Made by a program: the position numbers and the translations under genes | Part shown: piece by piece, positions 1 to 5,583 of the stretch | Layout of the letters: each line of letters starts with the position of its first letter | How positions within the stretch are numbered: the first letter of the stretch is position 1 | The notes under the pieces: generated by a model | Database searches by the model: none | What the model was told of the DNA's origin: nothing | What the model saw: the letters and a program-made list of their open reading frames with translations, nothing else | From: an uncultured Methanofollis sp. | GTDB taxonomy: Archaea > Halobacteriota > Methanomicrobia > Methanomicrobiales > Methanofollaceae | Assembly (NCBI RefSeq): GCF_937919355.1 | Contig: NZ_CALFSA010000022.1 | Span: 1 to 7,492, forward strand | Reading direction: 5' to 3' | DNA: 7,492 nt

Positions 1-244
1 GGGTGTCCTGATCGACAAGGTCGACGTGCCTTCCGAAGAGATCTTCGAGGAAAAACTTGAGATCCATATAGGTGTCGAAGGAGCGCCTCCCCTCTTCAAA
101 CTCGATCAGAATATCGATATCGCTATCTTTGCGTTCTTCGCCCCGAACGAAGGACCCAAAGATCCCGATCCGCCGAATGCCGAGGCTCCGGATCCGGGCC
201 CGGTGATCTGCCAGCGCACCCATGATGCCCTCAGCCGTCAGCAT
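1..244 (-). CDS. MNT-type nucleotidyltransferase (MntA-like antitoxin), 3' end off the window
   Basis: A minimal nucleotidyltransferase of the MNT/Pol-beta fold; 81 codons are visible and the C-terminus lies beyond position 1. The signature GSFVRGEERKDSDID gives the GS pair (residues 30-31) and the two catalytic aspartates (D42, D44). A third acidic residue sits in the strand HVDLVD (D75), so the active site looks complete. In characterised MntA-HepT pairs the MNT protein transfers AMP to the tyrosine of the HEPN toxin and so neutralises it. That role is known for the family and inferred here. The HEPN partner would be expected downstream, off the left edge. The start at 244 gives an N-terminus (MLTAEGIM) typical of the family; an in-frame ATG at 256 is equally possible and neither has a strong ribosome binding site. 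Confidence 0.88.
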   Translation of the reverse strand, partial: MLTAEGIMGALADHRARIRSLGIRRIGIFGSFVRGEERKDSDIDILIEFEEGRRSFDTYMDLKFFLEDLFGRHVDLVDQDT

Positions 245-393
245 ACTGCACCGCATCTCTGGTTGTGCAATCGATCAGGATAATGTTGTTTTCCCCCGCA
301 CCAACGAACGTCTCGTGTGTTCCTGACCGGACTCCTTCACGGTCCATACGTCGGGAGGGACAGGGATGGAGTGATATTGGAGGGAAGAGGATT

Positions 394-435
394 TCAGGGA
401 TTATTTCTGGCGAGGTACAGCCGGTCGTCTTTCAC
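394..435 (-). pseudogene. Stub of a HEPN (HepT-like) toxin gene
   Basis: A GTG at 435 overlaps the stop of the MNT gene at 432-434 in the GTGA arrangement usual for MNT-HEPN operons. The reading is V-KDDRLYLARNNP and then a stop, 13 residues in all. KDDRLYL is a common N-terminus of HEPN/DUF86 HepT proteins, which are normally about 110-150 residues long. Only this opening is recognisable. After A9 a one-base change would restore a HEPN-like LAEII, but beyond that I see no RX4HXY motif and no helical HEPN pattern down to position 260. I read it as a toxin gene that has lost nearly all of its body. The match is short, so chance resemblance cannot be excluded, but the 4-base overlap supports it. 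Confidence 0.5.
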
Positions 436-662
436 AGGGGGAAGGCCTCCTGGCCAAGCAGATCCTCCAGGTCCTGGACGAGGGCGACATGATCGAGGAG
501 ATTCCGTCCCGGTTCAAATTCGACGAGCAGATCGAGGTCGCTCTCCGGGGTCTCCTCGCCCCTGACGGTCGAACCGAAGAGCCGGACACTACGGGCGCCG
601 TGACCTGCTCTGATCCGCAGGATCTCATCCCTTTTCTCCAGCACACCTGCATACAGGCTCAT
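432..662 (-). CDS. Shortened MNT-type nucleotidyltransferase, probably inactive
   Basis: A 76-residue MNT protein. The N-terminal half is well preserved: RLFGSTVRGEETPESDLDLLVEF carries GS at residues 30-31 and aspartates D42 and D44. The C-terminal part, where family members have a strand with a third carboxylate (HVDLV in the neighbour at 1-244), is missing. LEDLLGQ (residues 65-71) runs directly into EAFPL and a stop. Family members often end in a similar REAVPL-type tail, so this looks like an internal deletion of roughly 20 residues rather than a simple truncation. The start at 662 is supported by GGAGAGG on the minus strand (668-674), five bases upstream. Its HEPN partner at 394-435 is only a stub, which fits a decaying antitoxin module. 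The protein might still bind something but is unlikely to catalyse nucleotidyl transfer. Confidence 0.75.
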   Translation of the reverse strand: MSLYAGVLEKRDEILRIRAGHGARSVRLFGSTVRGEETPESDLDLLVEFEPGRNLLDHVALVQDLEDLLGQEAFPL

Positions 663-919
663 CTGATCCTCTCCTACCTGAATAAGGGAAGATAAGGGTT
701 GCCATGGGAAAGACCTCTGAATGTCGCTCCCCTGATCCTTGCCCAAAGTATCTTCCTTCATCTCTCCTGACATAATGGAGAAAGATCGTGTCTGGCCGCA
801 CAGGATCGAGTCGCATATCCCTGAGCATCGAGGACCAGGAGAAGGCCCTGAGAACGGGAGACACAACGCCCTGGACAGACGCTACTTTTTTTTCTCCCAG
901 TGGTTCAAATAAGTTCCAT
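663..919. other. Intergenic stretch between diverging MNT and winged-helix genes
   Basis: No convincing gene. Reading frames are open on both strands here but show no recognisable domain. The region holds the ribosome binding site of the minus-strand MNT gene (668-674) and a run of eight T on the plus strand (886-893), which could end plus-strand transcription or mark an A-tract of a minus-strand promoter. Divergent promoters for the two flanking genes would have to lie here; I cannot place a clear TATA box. Confidence 0.4.
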
Positions 920-926
920 GTGGAAC
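913..926. promoter_or_regulatory. Inverted repeat over the winged-helix start codon
   Basis: GTTCCA-TG-TGGAAC has 6-base arms around a 2-base centre. The candidate GTG start of the winged-helix domain (920-922) falls inside it. It could be an autoregulatory operator or a weak mRNA hairpin over the start. A short palindrome like this can also arise by chance. Confidence 0.25.
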
Positions 927-1057
927 AAAATATAACCACTCAGATCCTTGCTCATCTGCTCAGGGGCGACGCACACCCCCGCCGCAAACTCGCAAAAGAT
1001 CTGGGCATCTCACACACGACCATACTGCGGAAACTCAAGAGTCTTTTAGACGGTTAA
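920..1057 (+). pseudogene. Isolated winged-helix DNA-binding domain, probable truncated gene
   Basis: From GTG at 920 there are 45 residues that read as a helix-turn-helix: TTQILAHLLRG (helix 1), HPRRKLAKDLGISH (helices 2 and turn), TTILRKLKSLLDG (recognition helix), then stop. This matches the beginning of archaeal proteins that carry an N-terminal winged helix, often fused to an MNT nucleotidyltransferase domain. Such proteins normally continue with a wing (about 20 residues) and a further domain of 80 or more residues, which are absent. The frame is open back to an ATG at 788, but the 44 extra residues look non-coding, so I prefer 920. No ribosome binding site is visible. Two tandem hairpins begin 17 bases after the stop, so truncation by an insertion or rearrangement is plausible. 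It could instead be a small complete regulator. Confidence 0.5.
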
Positions 1058-1073
1058 TGGGTTTCGCTTTCAT

Positions 1074-1093
1074 CCCTGGCCTGAAGGCCGGGG
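1074..1093 (+). repeat. Hairpin, possible end of an IS200/IS605-type element
   Basis: CCCTGGCC-TGAA-GGCCGGGG forms an 8-base-pair stem with one T-G pair and a TGAA loop. Imperfect hairpins of this kind, rich in GGCC/CCGGGG and preceded by a sequence like TTTCGCTTTCATCCC, are common at the right ends of IS200/IS605-family elements (from general knowledge of that family). No transposase or TnpB coding sequence is present in the window, so only a solo or remnant end could be meant. A transcription terminator is the alternative, but no T-tract follows. Confidence 0.35.
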
Positions 1094-1095
1094 TC

Positions 1096-1120
1096 TGTGC
1101 ACCTCTCAGAGAGGTGCACA
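1096..1120 (+). repeat. Perfect 11-base-pair inverted repeat
   Basis: TGTGCACCTCT-CAG-AGAGGTGCACA is a perfect 11-base-pair stem with a 3-base loop, directly following the hairpin at 1074-1093. It is the strongest simple hairpin in the window. No T-tract follows, so it is not a typical terminator; it may be part of a mobile element end or an RNA structure. Confidence 0.6.
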
Positions 1121-1303
1121 CTTCCCGCTCCGTACCCTTTACCCAGCAAGATAAACATCCCCGGGGATTGACGATTCAGACCCCTCCTTTCAGGACAGCG
1201 CCCTATCCTCACGGCAGGAGACACCATGGAGGCCCACCTCCTCCAGGATCACCCGCAAGTTAAGGCAGAGATAGAGTGTCCAGGATCATAGGGAGGTGTG
1301 CCT

Positions 1304-1742
1304 GTGACATCCCGGGAGTCCTGGCAGGAGACAAATTTGTCCAGGTGTCCATCACCAAGACGGCGGTGGGGAAGTCCTCCGCCCAGATCTCCGATGCCGC
1401 CACTTTCAGCGGCATCATAGAGAATGTCCTCGCCGACAACCCCTGGGATGCACGTCCTGGGAGGGTGCGGGCGAGTCGCATCCCGTCGTCGAGAAGGCGA
1501 GCGAGGCCTATACGGCCTGGATCGTCTACGAGAACACCCTCGGCAAGGTCGTCGGCACGGCCTCCACCCGTGCGCCGACCCGGACCGCGAGGCGTACGCG
1601 TGCCGCCGCCGCTGCCACGACCCCGAGGAGAGGTCTACTCCGTGCCTTCACCTGCACCGCCGTGCGGGTGTCGGGCTACGAGGACGATGCCGTCCTTGCG
1701 GTCATCGAGACCTAGGCCGACGGTGTCCCGGCCCTCGCCTGA
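1304..1742 (+). pseudogene. Frameshifted gene for an unrecognised small protein, with an in-frame amber codon
   Basis: The reading begins at GTG 1304 behind a strong ribosome binding site (GGAGGTG, 1292-1298) with VTSRESWQET. It continues in the next frame as KFVQVSITKTAVGKSS and onward to ENVLADNPW (near 1446). A third frame gives GCTSWEGAGESHPVVEKASE through GKVVGTASTRAPT (to about 1575), then DREAYACRRRCHDPE, then GEVYSV, then FTCTAVRVSGYEDDAVLAVIET. A TAG at 1713-1715 interrupts this last stretch, which then resumes as ADGVPALA and ends at TGA 1740-1742. Each switch can be explained by one lost base, mostly in short homopolymers. The pieces are low in repeats and have protein-like composition, so I take them as one gene of about 140 residues. 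I do not recognise the family with certainty. No signal peptide or membrane segment is visible. Confidence 0.6.
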
Positions 1743-1762
1743 GGGATACCCCCTCTTTTTTT
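1741..1762 (+). terminator. Hairpin plus T-tract terminator
   Basis: GAGGG-ATACC-CCCTC forms a 5-base-pair stem (1741-1755) immediately followed by seven T (1756-1762). It begins within the last stop codon of the pseudogene and lies before the next MNT gene. T-tracts of this length terminate archaeal RNA polymerase, and the hairpin makes the case stronger. Confidence 0.6.
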
Positions 1763-1852
1763 CGTCTTCATCAGGGTGTTGTCTCGCACTGTACAGGCAG
1801 TCTGTCCTGCCGCCAGAAGAGTTATGAGAAGAAAGACCCATCCTTGTACCTG

Positions 1853-2224
1853 GTGTCTGTGATCGAGAGGCTCCGGCGAGTCGAGGGGTTTGAGAAGGTC
1901 CGTTTTGTCATACTCTACGGCTCCGTCTCCCGGGGCGATGCGAGAGAGGGGTCGGATATCGACCTCTGCGTCTTCTTCGAGGGGGACCGCGAGGAGGCGT
2001 CGCGCTTCAGGTTTCGCGCCCTGTCAGAGTTCTTCAGCGACAAGTACGACCTCCAGATCTTCCAGCAGCTCCCTCTCTATGTCAGGGTGGAGTGCTTGCG
2101 CGGTCAGGTGCTCTACTGCCCTGACGAGCGTATTTTGTACGACGTCGCAGTCGAGACCATCAGAGAGTTTGACGCTTTCAAGCACCGCTTCTATGACTAT
2201 ATCGGCGAGAGGGCGATGCCATGA
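1853..2224 (+). CDS. MNT-type nucleotidyltransferase, antitoxin partner of the following HEPN protein
   Basis: About 123 residues. The motif YGSVSRGDAREGSDIDL gives GS at 23-24 and catalytic aspartates D35 and D37; a third acid lies in KYDLQIF (D66), so the catalytic triad looks complete. By analogy with MntA-HepT systems it would adenylylate the tyrosine of the HEPN RNase encoded next. Its stop overlaps the HEPN start by 4 bases (ATGA), so translation is probably coupled. The start is unclear: in-frame candidates are TTG 1844, GTG 1853 and GTG 1859, none with a good ribosome binding site. An ATG at 1824 is one base out of frame; a single added base after it would give a more natural N-terminus ending KKDPSLYLVSVIERL. 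It is not closely similar to the two minus-strand MNT proteins, so it is not a recent duplicate. Confidence 0.85.
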   Translation: MSVIERLRRVEGFEKVRFVILYGSVSRGDAREGSDIDLCVFFEGDREEASRFRFRALSEFFSDKYDLQIFQQLPLYVRVECLRGQVLYCPDERILYDVAVETIREFDAFKHRFYDYIGERAMP

Positions 2225-2676
2225 ATGAACCGATCAGGAGTGCCGCCATCAGGACCAAACTTCAGGAGATGACAGAGAGCATCGGCATGATCAGGGAACA
2301 CCTGCCCGATTCGGCCGATGCATTCACCCGCCTCGGGATCGTCAGGGACGGCATCTACAAGAGAGCAGAATACGCGATCGAGAATGTCTTCGATGTCTGT
2401 GCGATGCTGAACACCGACCTCCGCCTCGGCGTGCCCGGCACAGACGAGGATGTCGTCGACCACCTGATACAGCATGGGGTCCTCAGCAGGGAGATGCTCA
2501 CGGACCTCAAGGCGATGAAAGGCTTCCGGAACATTGTCGTCCACCGCTACGGGGCGATCGACGCCGCCCTCACCTTTGCCATCCTGCAGGAGCATATCGG
2601 GGATTTCACCCGCTTCAGGCAGGAGGTCGAGGAGTTCTTGTGCAACCGGGATGCTGCGGCTGACGACCAAGCCTGA
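2221..2676 (+). CDS. HEPN-domain protein (HepT-like putative RNase toxin)
   Basis: 151 residues, mostly helical, with the HEPN signature RX4HXY as R103-NIVV-H108-R-Y110 in KAMKGFRNIVVHRYG. In studied HepT toxins the R and H form the RNase site and the Y is the residue adenylylated by MntA. All three are present, so the toxin appears intact. The N-terminal part (REHLPDSADAF, DGIYKRAEYAIENVFDVCAML) is the expected helical bundle. The ATG overlaps the stop of the MNT gene, and GAGAGGG lies just upstream within that gene. The two form a type VII-style toxin-antitoxin operon. The last ten residues (CNRDAAADDQA) are polar and probably disordered. RNA target and biological trigger cannot be read from sequence. 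Confidence 0.9.
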   Translation: MNEPIRSAAIRTKLQEMTESIGMIREHLPDSADAFTRLGIVRDGIYKRAEYAIENVFDVCAMLNTDLRLGVPGTDEDVVDHLIQHGVLSREMLTDLKAMKGFRNIVVHRYGAIDAALTFAILQEHIGDFTRFRQEVEEFLCNRDAAADDQA

Positions 2677-2796
2677 ATATGAGGTGAAGACGCCTCGCCT
2701 CGGGTGCGATCAGGCAGGGAGAGTTCTCCAGATTAAGGGATGTTTGGGGCTGGGTAGAGGGGAGTTTCAGGCCGGCCGGGAGAAACGCAGATCGGC

Positions 2797-2866
2797 ACGT
2801 CCATATATTCGCGGCGCAAGAGCAAAGATAAAGTTCAGACGCACATTGTATACGCTCACCGGAGGG
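2797..2866 (+). promoter_or_regulatory. Candidate promoter and ribosome binding site for the YwgA-like/HD unit
   Basis: CCATATATTC (2801-2810) is the best TATA-like sequence in the 198-base gap after the HEPN gene. It would place transcription start near 2830-2836 and leave a leader of about 40 bases. GGAGGG at 2861-2866 lies eight bases before the ATG at 2875. The TATA call is by eye only. Confidence 0.4.
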
Positions 2867-2874
2867 CCGGATGT

Positions 2875-3423
2875 ATGGATGAATTTGACGGGGTATTGGT
2901 ATTGCTGGACGCGGCAGGAGGGGAGATCGCAGGCCGGACCACGATCCAGAAACTGGGATATTTTTCCATGGTTCAGGGTGCCATCAGGGCACGCTATCGC
3001 CCCCACTACTATGGCCCCTATAGCGCTGATATCGCCGGTGCGATCCAGACCCTTGTCTCCTACGGCTTCATCGAAGAGAGGGTTGAGACACCGGGAGGTA
3101 GCGGAACGACGCCCGACTGGAAACGCTATACATACACCCTCACCGAGGATGGCAGGAGACTGGTTCCTGAATTGAAACAGGAGTATGTCCAGGGCGCGGA
3201 AGAGGTGGAAGAGATTGTCGGGATATGCAAGGATACCGCAAACCTTGACTCCAAGACCCTCTCCTGGGCGGCGAAGATCCATTATATCCAGACCAGAGAG
3301 ATGAGGGATATGTCCCCCGACGAGATCAGAGAGATCGCCAGAACCCTGAACTGGGACCTCTCGGAGGACCAGATCCAGAAAGGGATGGACCTCCTCACCG
3401 ACCTTCATTTCATTACGGGGTGA
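2875..3423 (+). CDS. YwgA-like winged-helix protein
   Basis: 182 residues. The N-terminal 95 residues form a winged-helix-like domain with the features of the YwgA family: GRTTIQKLGYF (residues 20-30), ARYRPHYYGPYSADI (39-53), a helix ending in LVSYGFIEE, and a wing with YTLTEDGRR (87-95). The C-terminal half (96-182) is helical and acidic, with AKIHYIQT at 133-140. In Bacillus the family lies beside the HD phosphohydrolase gene ywfO, as it does here, which suggests a conserved partnership (from memory of that locus). No catalytic motif is seen; it may regulate or bind the HD enzyme or DNA. The ATG at 2875 has a good ribosome binding site (GGAGGG); an ATG four bases upstream leads to a stop at once. 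Its TGA (3421-3423) touches the beginning of the HD frame. Confidence 0.8.
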   Translation: MDEFDGVLVLLDAAGGEIAGRTTIQKLGYFSMVQGAIRARYRPHYYGPYSADIAGAIQTLVSYGFIEERVETPGGSGTTPDWKRYTYTLTEDGRRLVPELKQEYVQGAEEVEEIVGICKDTANLDSKTLSWAAKIHYIQTREMRDMSPDEIREIARTLNWDLSEDQIQKGMDLLTDLHFITG

Positions 3424-4711
3424 ACCGAGCACGCTCACGTATGAGGCCCATATCAGGGATCCCCTCTATGGATATATCGGGCTCACCCGTGATGAACGCC
3501 GTCTTTTAGATACCCTTCCTCTCCAGAGGCTGCGGCGGATCAAGCAACTTGCCAACGCACACCTGGTCTACCCTGCTGCCTGCCACACCCGCTTCGAGCA
3601 CTCCCTCGGTGTCCTGCGTACCGCCACCCTGATGGCGAGGCAGCTGCGGGTCGGCGATGATGACCTCATAAACCTCCGCTCTGCCGCCCTCCTCCACGAC
3701 ATCGGTCATGGTCCCTTCTCCCACGTTTTTGAGGCACCTCTGAAGGAGATCAACGGGCCGGAGGCCACACACGAAGAGATCACCCGCCGCCTCATCGGGG
3801 GGGAGGAGGGGATCGTCTCTGTCCTCGGCGAGAGAACAGACGAGGTCATTGCCCTCCTCTCTGAGGACCAGAATGGTGTCCTCCACCAGATCATCTCCGG
3901 GAACATCGACGCTGATAAGATGGACTATCTCAGGCGGGACTCTTACCACGCCGGCGTGACCTACGGGAACTTCGACCTCGAACGCGTCCTCTACACCCTC
4001 AGGAAGACACAGAACGGGAGTCATGAGGACCTCACCATCCATGAGAAGGGTATCGACGCCGTCGAGAGTTTCCGGCTTGCACGGTTCCTGATGTATGCCC
4101 AGGTCTACTATCACCACACAAATGTCGTGGCAAACGGGATGCTCCAGAGGGCGCTTTCCGTCGCGATCAGGGATAAGGTCGTGGAGGCGGAGAGGATGCG
4201 GACGAGTGACAGTTCTTTTTTGCAGTACTATCTCGCCCTCGACGATGCACGCCTCCTCTCTCAGGTGCTTTCAAAACCGGAGAGCACTGCAGCCGGCCTT
4301 GTCAGGAGGCTGGAGAGGAGGGATCTCCTCAAGCGGGGGTATGAGTCCGATATCTCCCAGGAGAGAGACCTCCACCTCAGGTACCAACTCGGGACAAAGT
4401 TCACCCCGGATATGGCGCAGGAGATCGAGACGGCGGTCGCGGCAGAGTGCGGGTGCGACCCCGACCTCATCATCGCCGGTGTCGTGAAGAATGAGAATTC
4501 GCTCTTCAAGTCGGCGTCCGTCCTTCTCGAAGAGGAAAAATTTCCGATCCTGATCGAGACGAAAAACGGAGAGGTCCAGTTGATCGACTCCTTCTCGACC
4601 CTCACCTATACGGGCAACCCCCGCACGACCTTCTACCTCTTCTGCCCTGAAGAGCACAGGCAGAGGGTGCAGGCTTGTGCCGGAGATGTCATCGCCTCGA
4701 CGATCGGGTGA
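3422..4711 (+). CDS. HD-domain phosphohydrolase, SAMHD1/YwfO-like putative dNTP triphosphohydrolase
   Basis: About 429 residues from the first expected codon. The N-terminus HIRDPLYGYIGL, then QRLRRIKQLANAHLVYP and HTRFEHSLG, is typical of the SAMHD1/YwfO group. Metal ligands are H60 (FEHSLG), H92-D93 (LLHDIGHGPFSH) and an aspartate in NIDADKMDYLRRD (residues 161-173). Related enzymes remove triphosphate from, or otherwise hydrolyse, dNTPs and are often allosterically controlled by dNTPs. The stop is firm. The start is not: no ATG, GTG or TTG is in frame between the upstream gene and ATG 3632, and starting at 3632 would delete H60 and the conserved N-terminus. A GTG at 3420-3422 overlaps the upstream TGA but is one base out of frame. 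So either one base is missing (for example in the CC at 3425-3426) or the frame is entered in another way. Confidence 0.85.
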   Translation, partial: EPSTLTYEAHIRDPLYGYIGLTRDERRLLDTLPLQRLRRIKQLANAHLVYPAACHTRFEHSLGVLRTATLMARQLRVGDDDLINLRSAALLHDIGHGPFSHVFEAPLKEINGPEATHEEITRRLIGGEEGIVSVLGERTDEVIALLSEDQNGVLHQIISGNIDADKMDYLRRDSYHAGVTYGNFDLERVLYTLRKTQNGSHEDLTIHEKGIDAVESFRLARFLMYAQVYYHHTNVVANGMLQRALSVAIRDKVVEAERMRTSDSSFLQYYLALDDARLLSQVLSKPESTAAGLVRRLERRDLLKRGYESDISQERDLHLRYQLGTKFTPDMAQEIETAVAAECGCDPDLIIAGVVKNENSLFKSASVLLEEEKFPILIETKNGEVQLIDSFSTLTYTGNPRTTFYLFCPEEHRQRVQACAGDVIASTIG

Positions 4712-5454
4712 AGGCCAGAGGTACCTTCTTCCGGGGCAGAAACAGGTGAGTGCGCTCCTCTCCTTCTCCTCGGCGGCATAATGGGATGAGGTATATCTTA
4801 CCCCCGAGATCGCAGCCCCAAACCGACTATTTTCCGCCAGCAGCGACCTTGTTCTGTATCGGGCCGGTCGTCTCAACGACTAGGCTCATCGAGATCCTTC
4901 GGGCAGGATAATCCCGGGTGTCGTTGCCTGAGCCGGTTTCCCGGACGGGGGACTGTTTTCATCCTCAAGACACACAACCTTCTGCCCGGGATGTTCAGAC
5001 ACCCCTGTGCGGCCTGGGGAAGAGGGGGAATGGGTATCCTGGATATGCCCCGACATCAGGAGAGAAAGGAGCCCCGGGACCAGGAGTTCAAATGGGCGTA
5101 AAATCATAGATTTGGTCAGAATTAGGGGGATTTCCACCCGGTATCCTTTCCCTTCCCCGGCCGGTTGCGGGGGTTTGAAGGGATGGCATTACTGGCGATC
5201 ATACGTGCTGCCAGAGGGGCAGGGGAGGGGCCGGAATATCCTGCATTCCAGGATATCTGTCCTCCAGGCCGGGATCGCCGGATCTCGTCTTTCCGGGCAC
5301 GGATCCAGGGAGTGATGCCCCGATCGGGGAGTTGTACGGGCGTATCCGGGGGTGTCCCGCAAGGGAGCAGGGAGGCGATCACCCCGACCACCAGGATCAC
5401 GATCGCATTGGCTGGCACCCGTACAGGACCGCCCTCCGCACCGAGGAGAAGGGA
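4712..5454. other. Long region without a convincing gene, several palindromes
   Basis: About 740 bases with no recognisable protein or RNA gene. Two minus-strand frames begin with hydrophobic stretches: 5107 down to 4886 (73 residues, starting MILRPFELLVPGLLSLLMSG, then polar and proline-rich) and 5481 down to 5122 (119 residues from GTG, with an internal AIVILVVGVIASLLPCG). Neither has a ribosome binding site or a known domain, so I do not call them. Perfect inverted repeats occur at 5236-5256 (ATATCCTG, 5-base loop, CAGGATAT) and 5318-5329 (CCCCGATCGGGG). This may be a decayed gene region or a control region. Confidence 0.5.
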
Positions 5455-5536
5455 TGAGAGGGCGCCTCCCTGCGCCCTCACCTTTCTGAATCTGTTTAAC
5501 CCCCCCCATTTTCAGGAAAAAATGCACATATTTATG
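5455..5536 (+). promoter_or_regulatory. manC promoter region, copy 1 of a repeated module
   Basis: It begins with TGAGAGGGCGCCTC (5455-5468), part of a perfect hairpin GAGGGCGC-CTCCCT-GCGCCCTC (5458-5479). It continues with TGAATCTGTTTAAC (5487-5500), a run of eight C (5500-5507), TTTTCAGG (5509-5516) and AAAAAATGC directly before a TATA-like CATATTTATG (5527-5536). The expected transcription start is near 5555, giving a leader of about 30 bases. GGGAG at 5570-5574 is the ribosome binding site. The same order of blocks recurs after manC at 6928-7005. Confidence 0.6.
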
Positions 5537-5583
5537 GATGCGTACGCGAAAATGAGAGCGCTATCTATCGGGAGTACCACACC

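Noticed and set aside
1424..1852. Upstream extension of the MNT frame to ATG 1424
   Set aside because: This part overlaps the pseudogene and reads as arginine/cysteine-rich out-of-frame sequence; it also crosses the terminator at 1741-1762.
2197..2670. Minus-strand open frame opposite the HEPN gene (157 codons)
   Set aside because: Shadow of the HEPN gene, which carries an intact RX4HXY motif.
2767..3438. Minus-strand open frame opposite the YwgA-like gene (223 codons)
   Set aside because: The plus-strand gene has family motifs and a ribosome binding site; this frame has neither.
3506..4117. Minus-strand open frame opposite the HD gene (203 codons)
   Set aside because: Antisense shadow of the HD enzyme's codons; no recognisable domain or ribosome binding site.
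4886..5107. 73-codon minus-strand frame with a hydrophobic N-terminus
   Set aside because: Signal-peptide-like opening but no ribosome binding site, promoter or known domain; kept only as a remark under the intergenic region.
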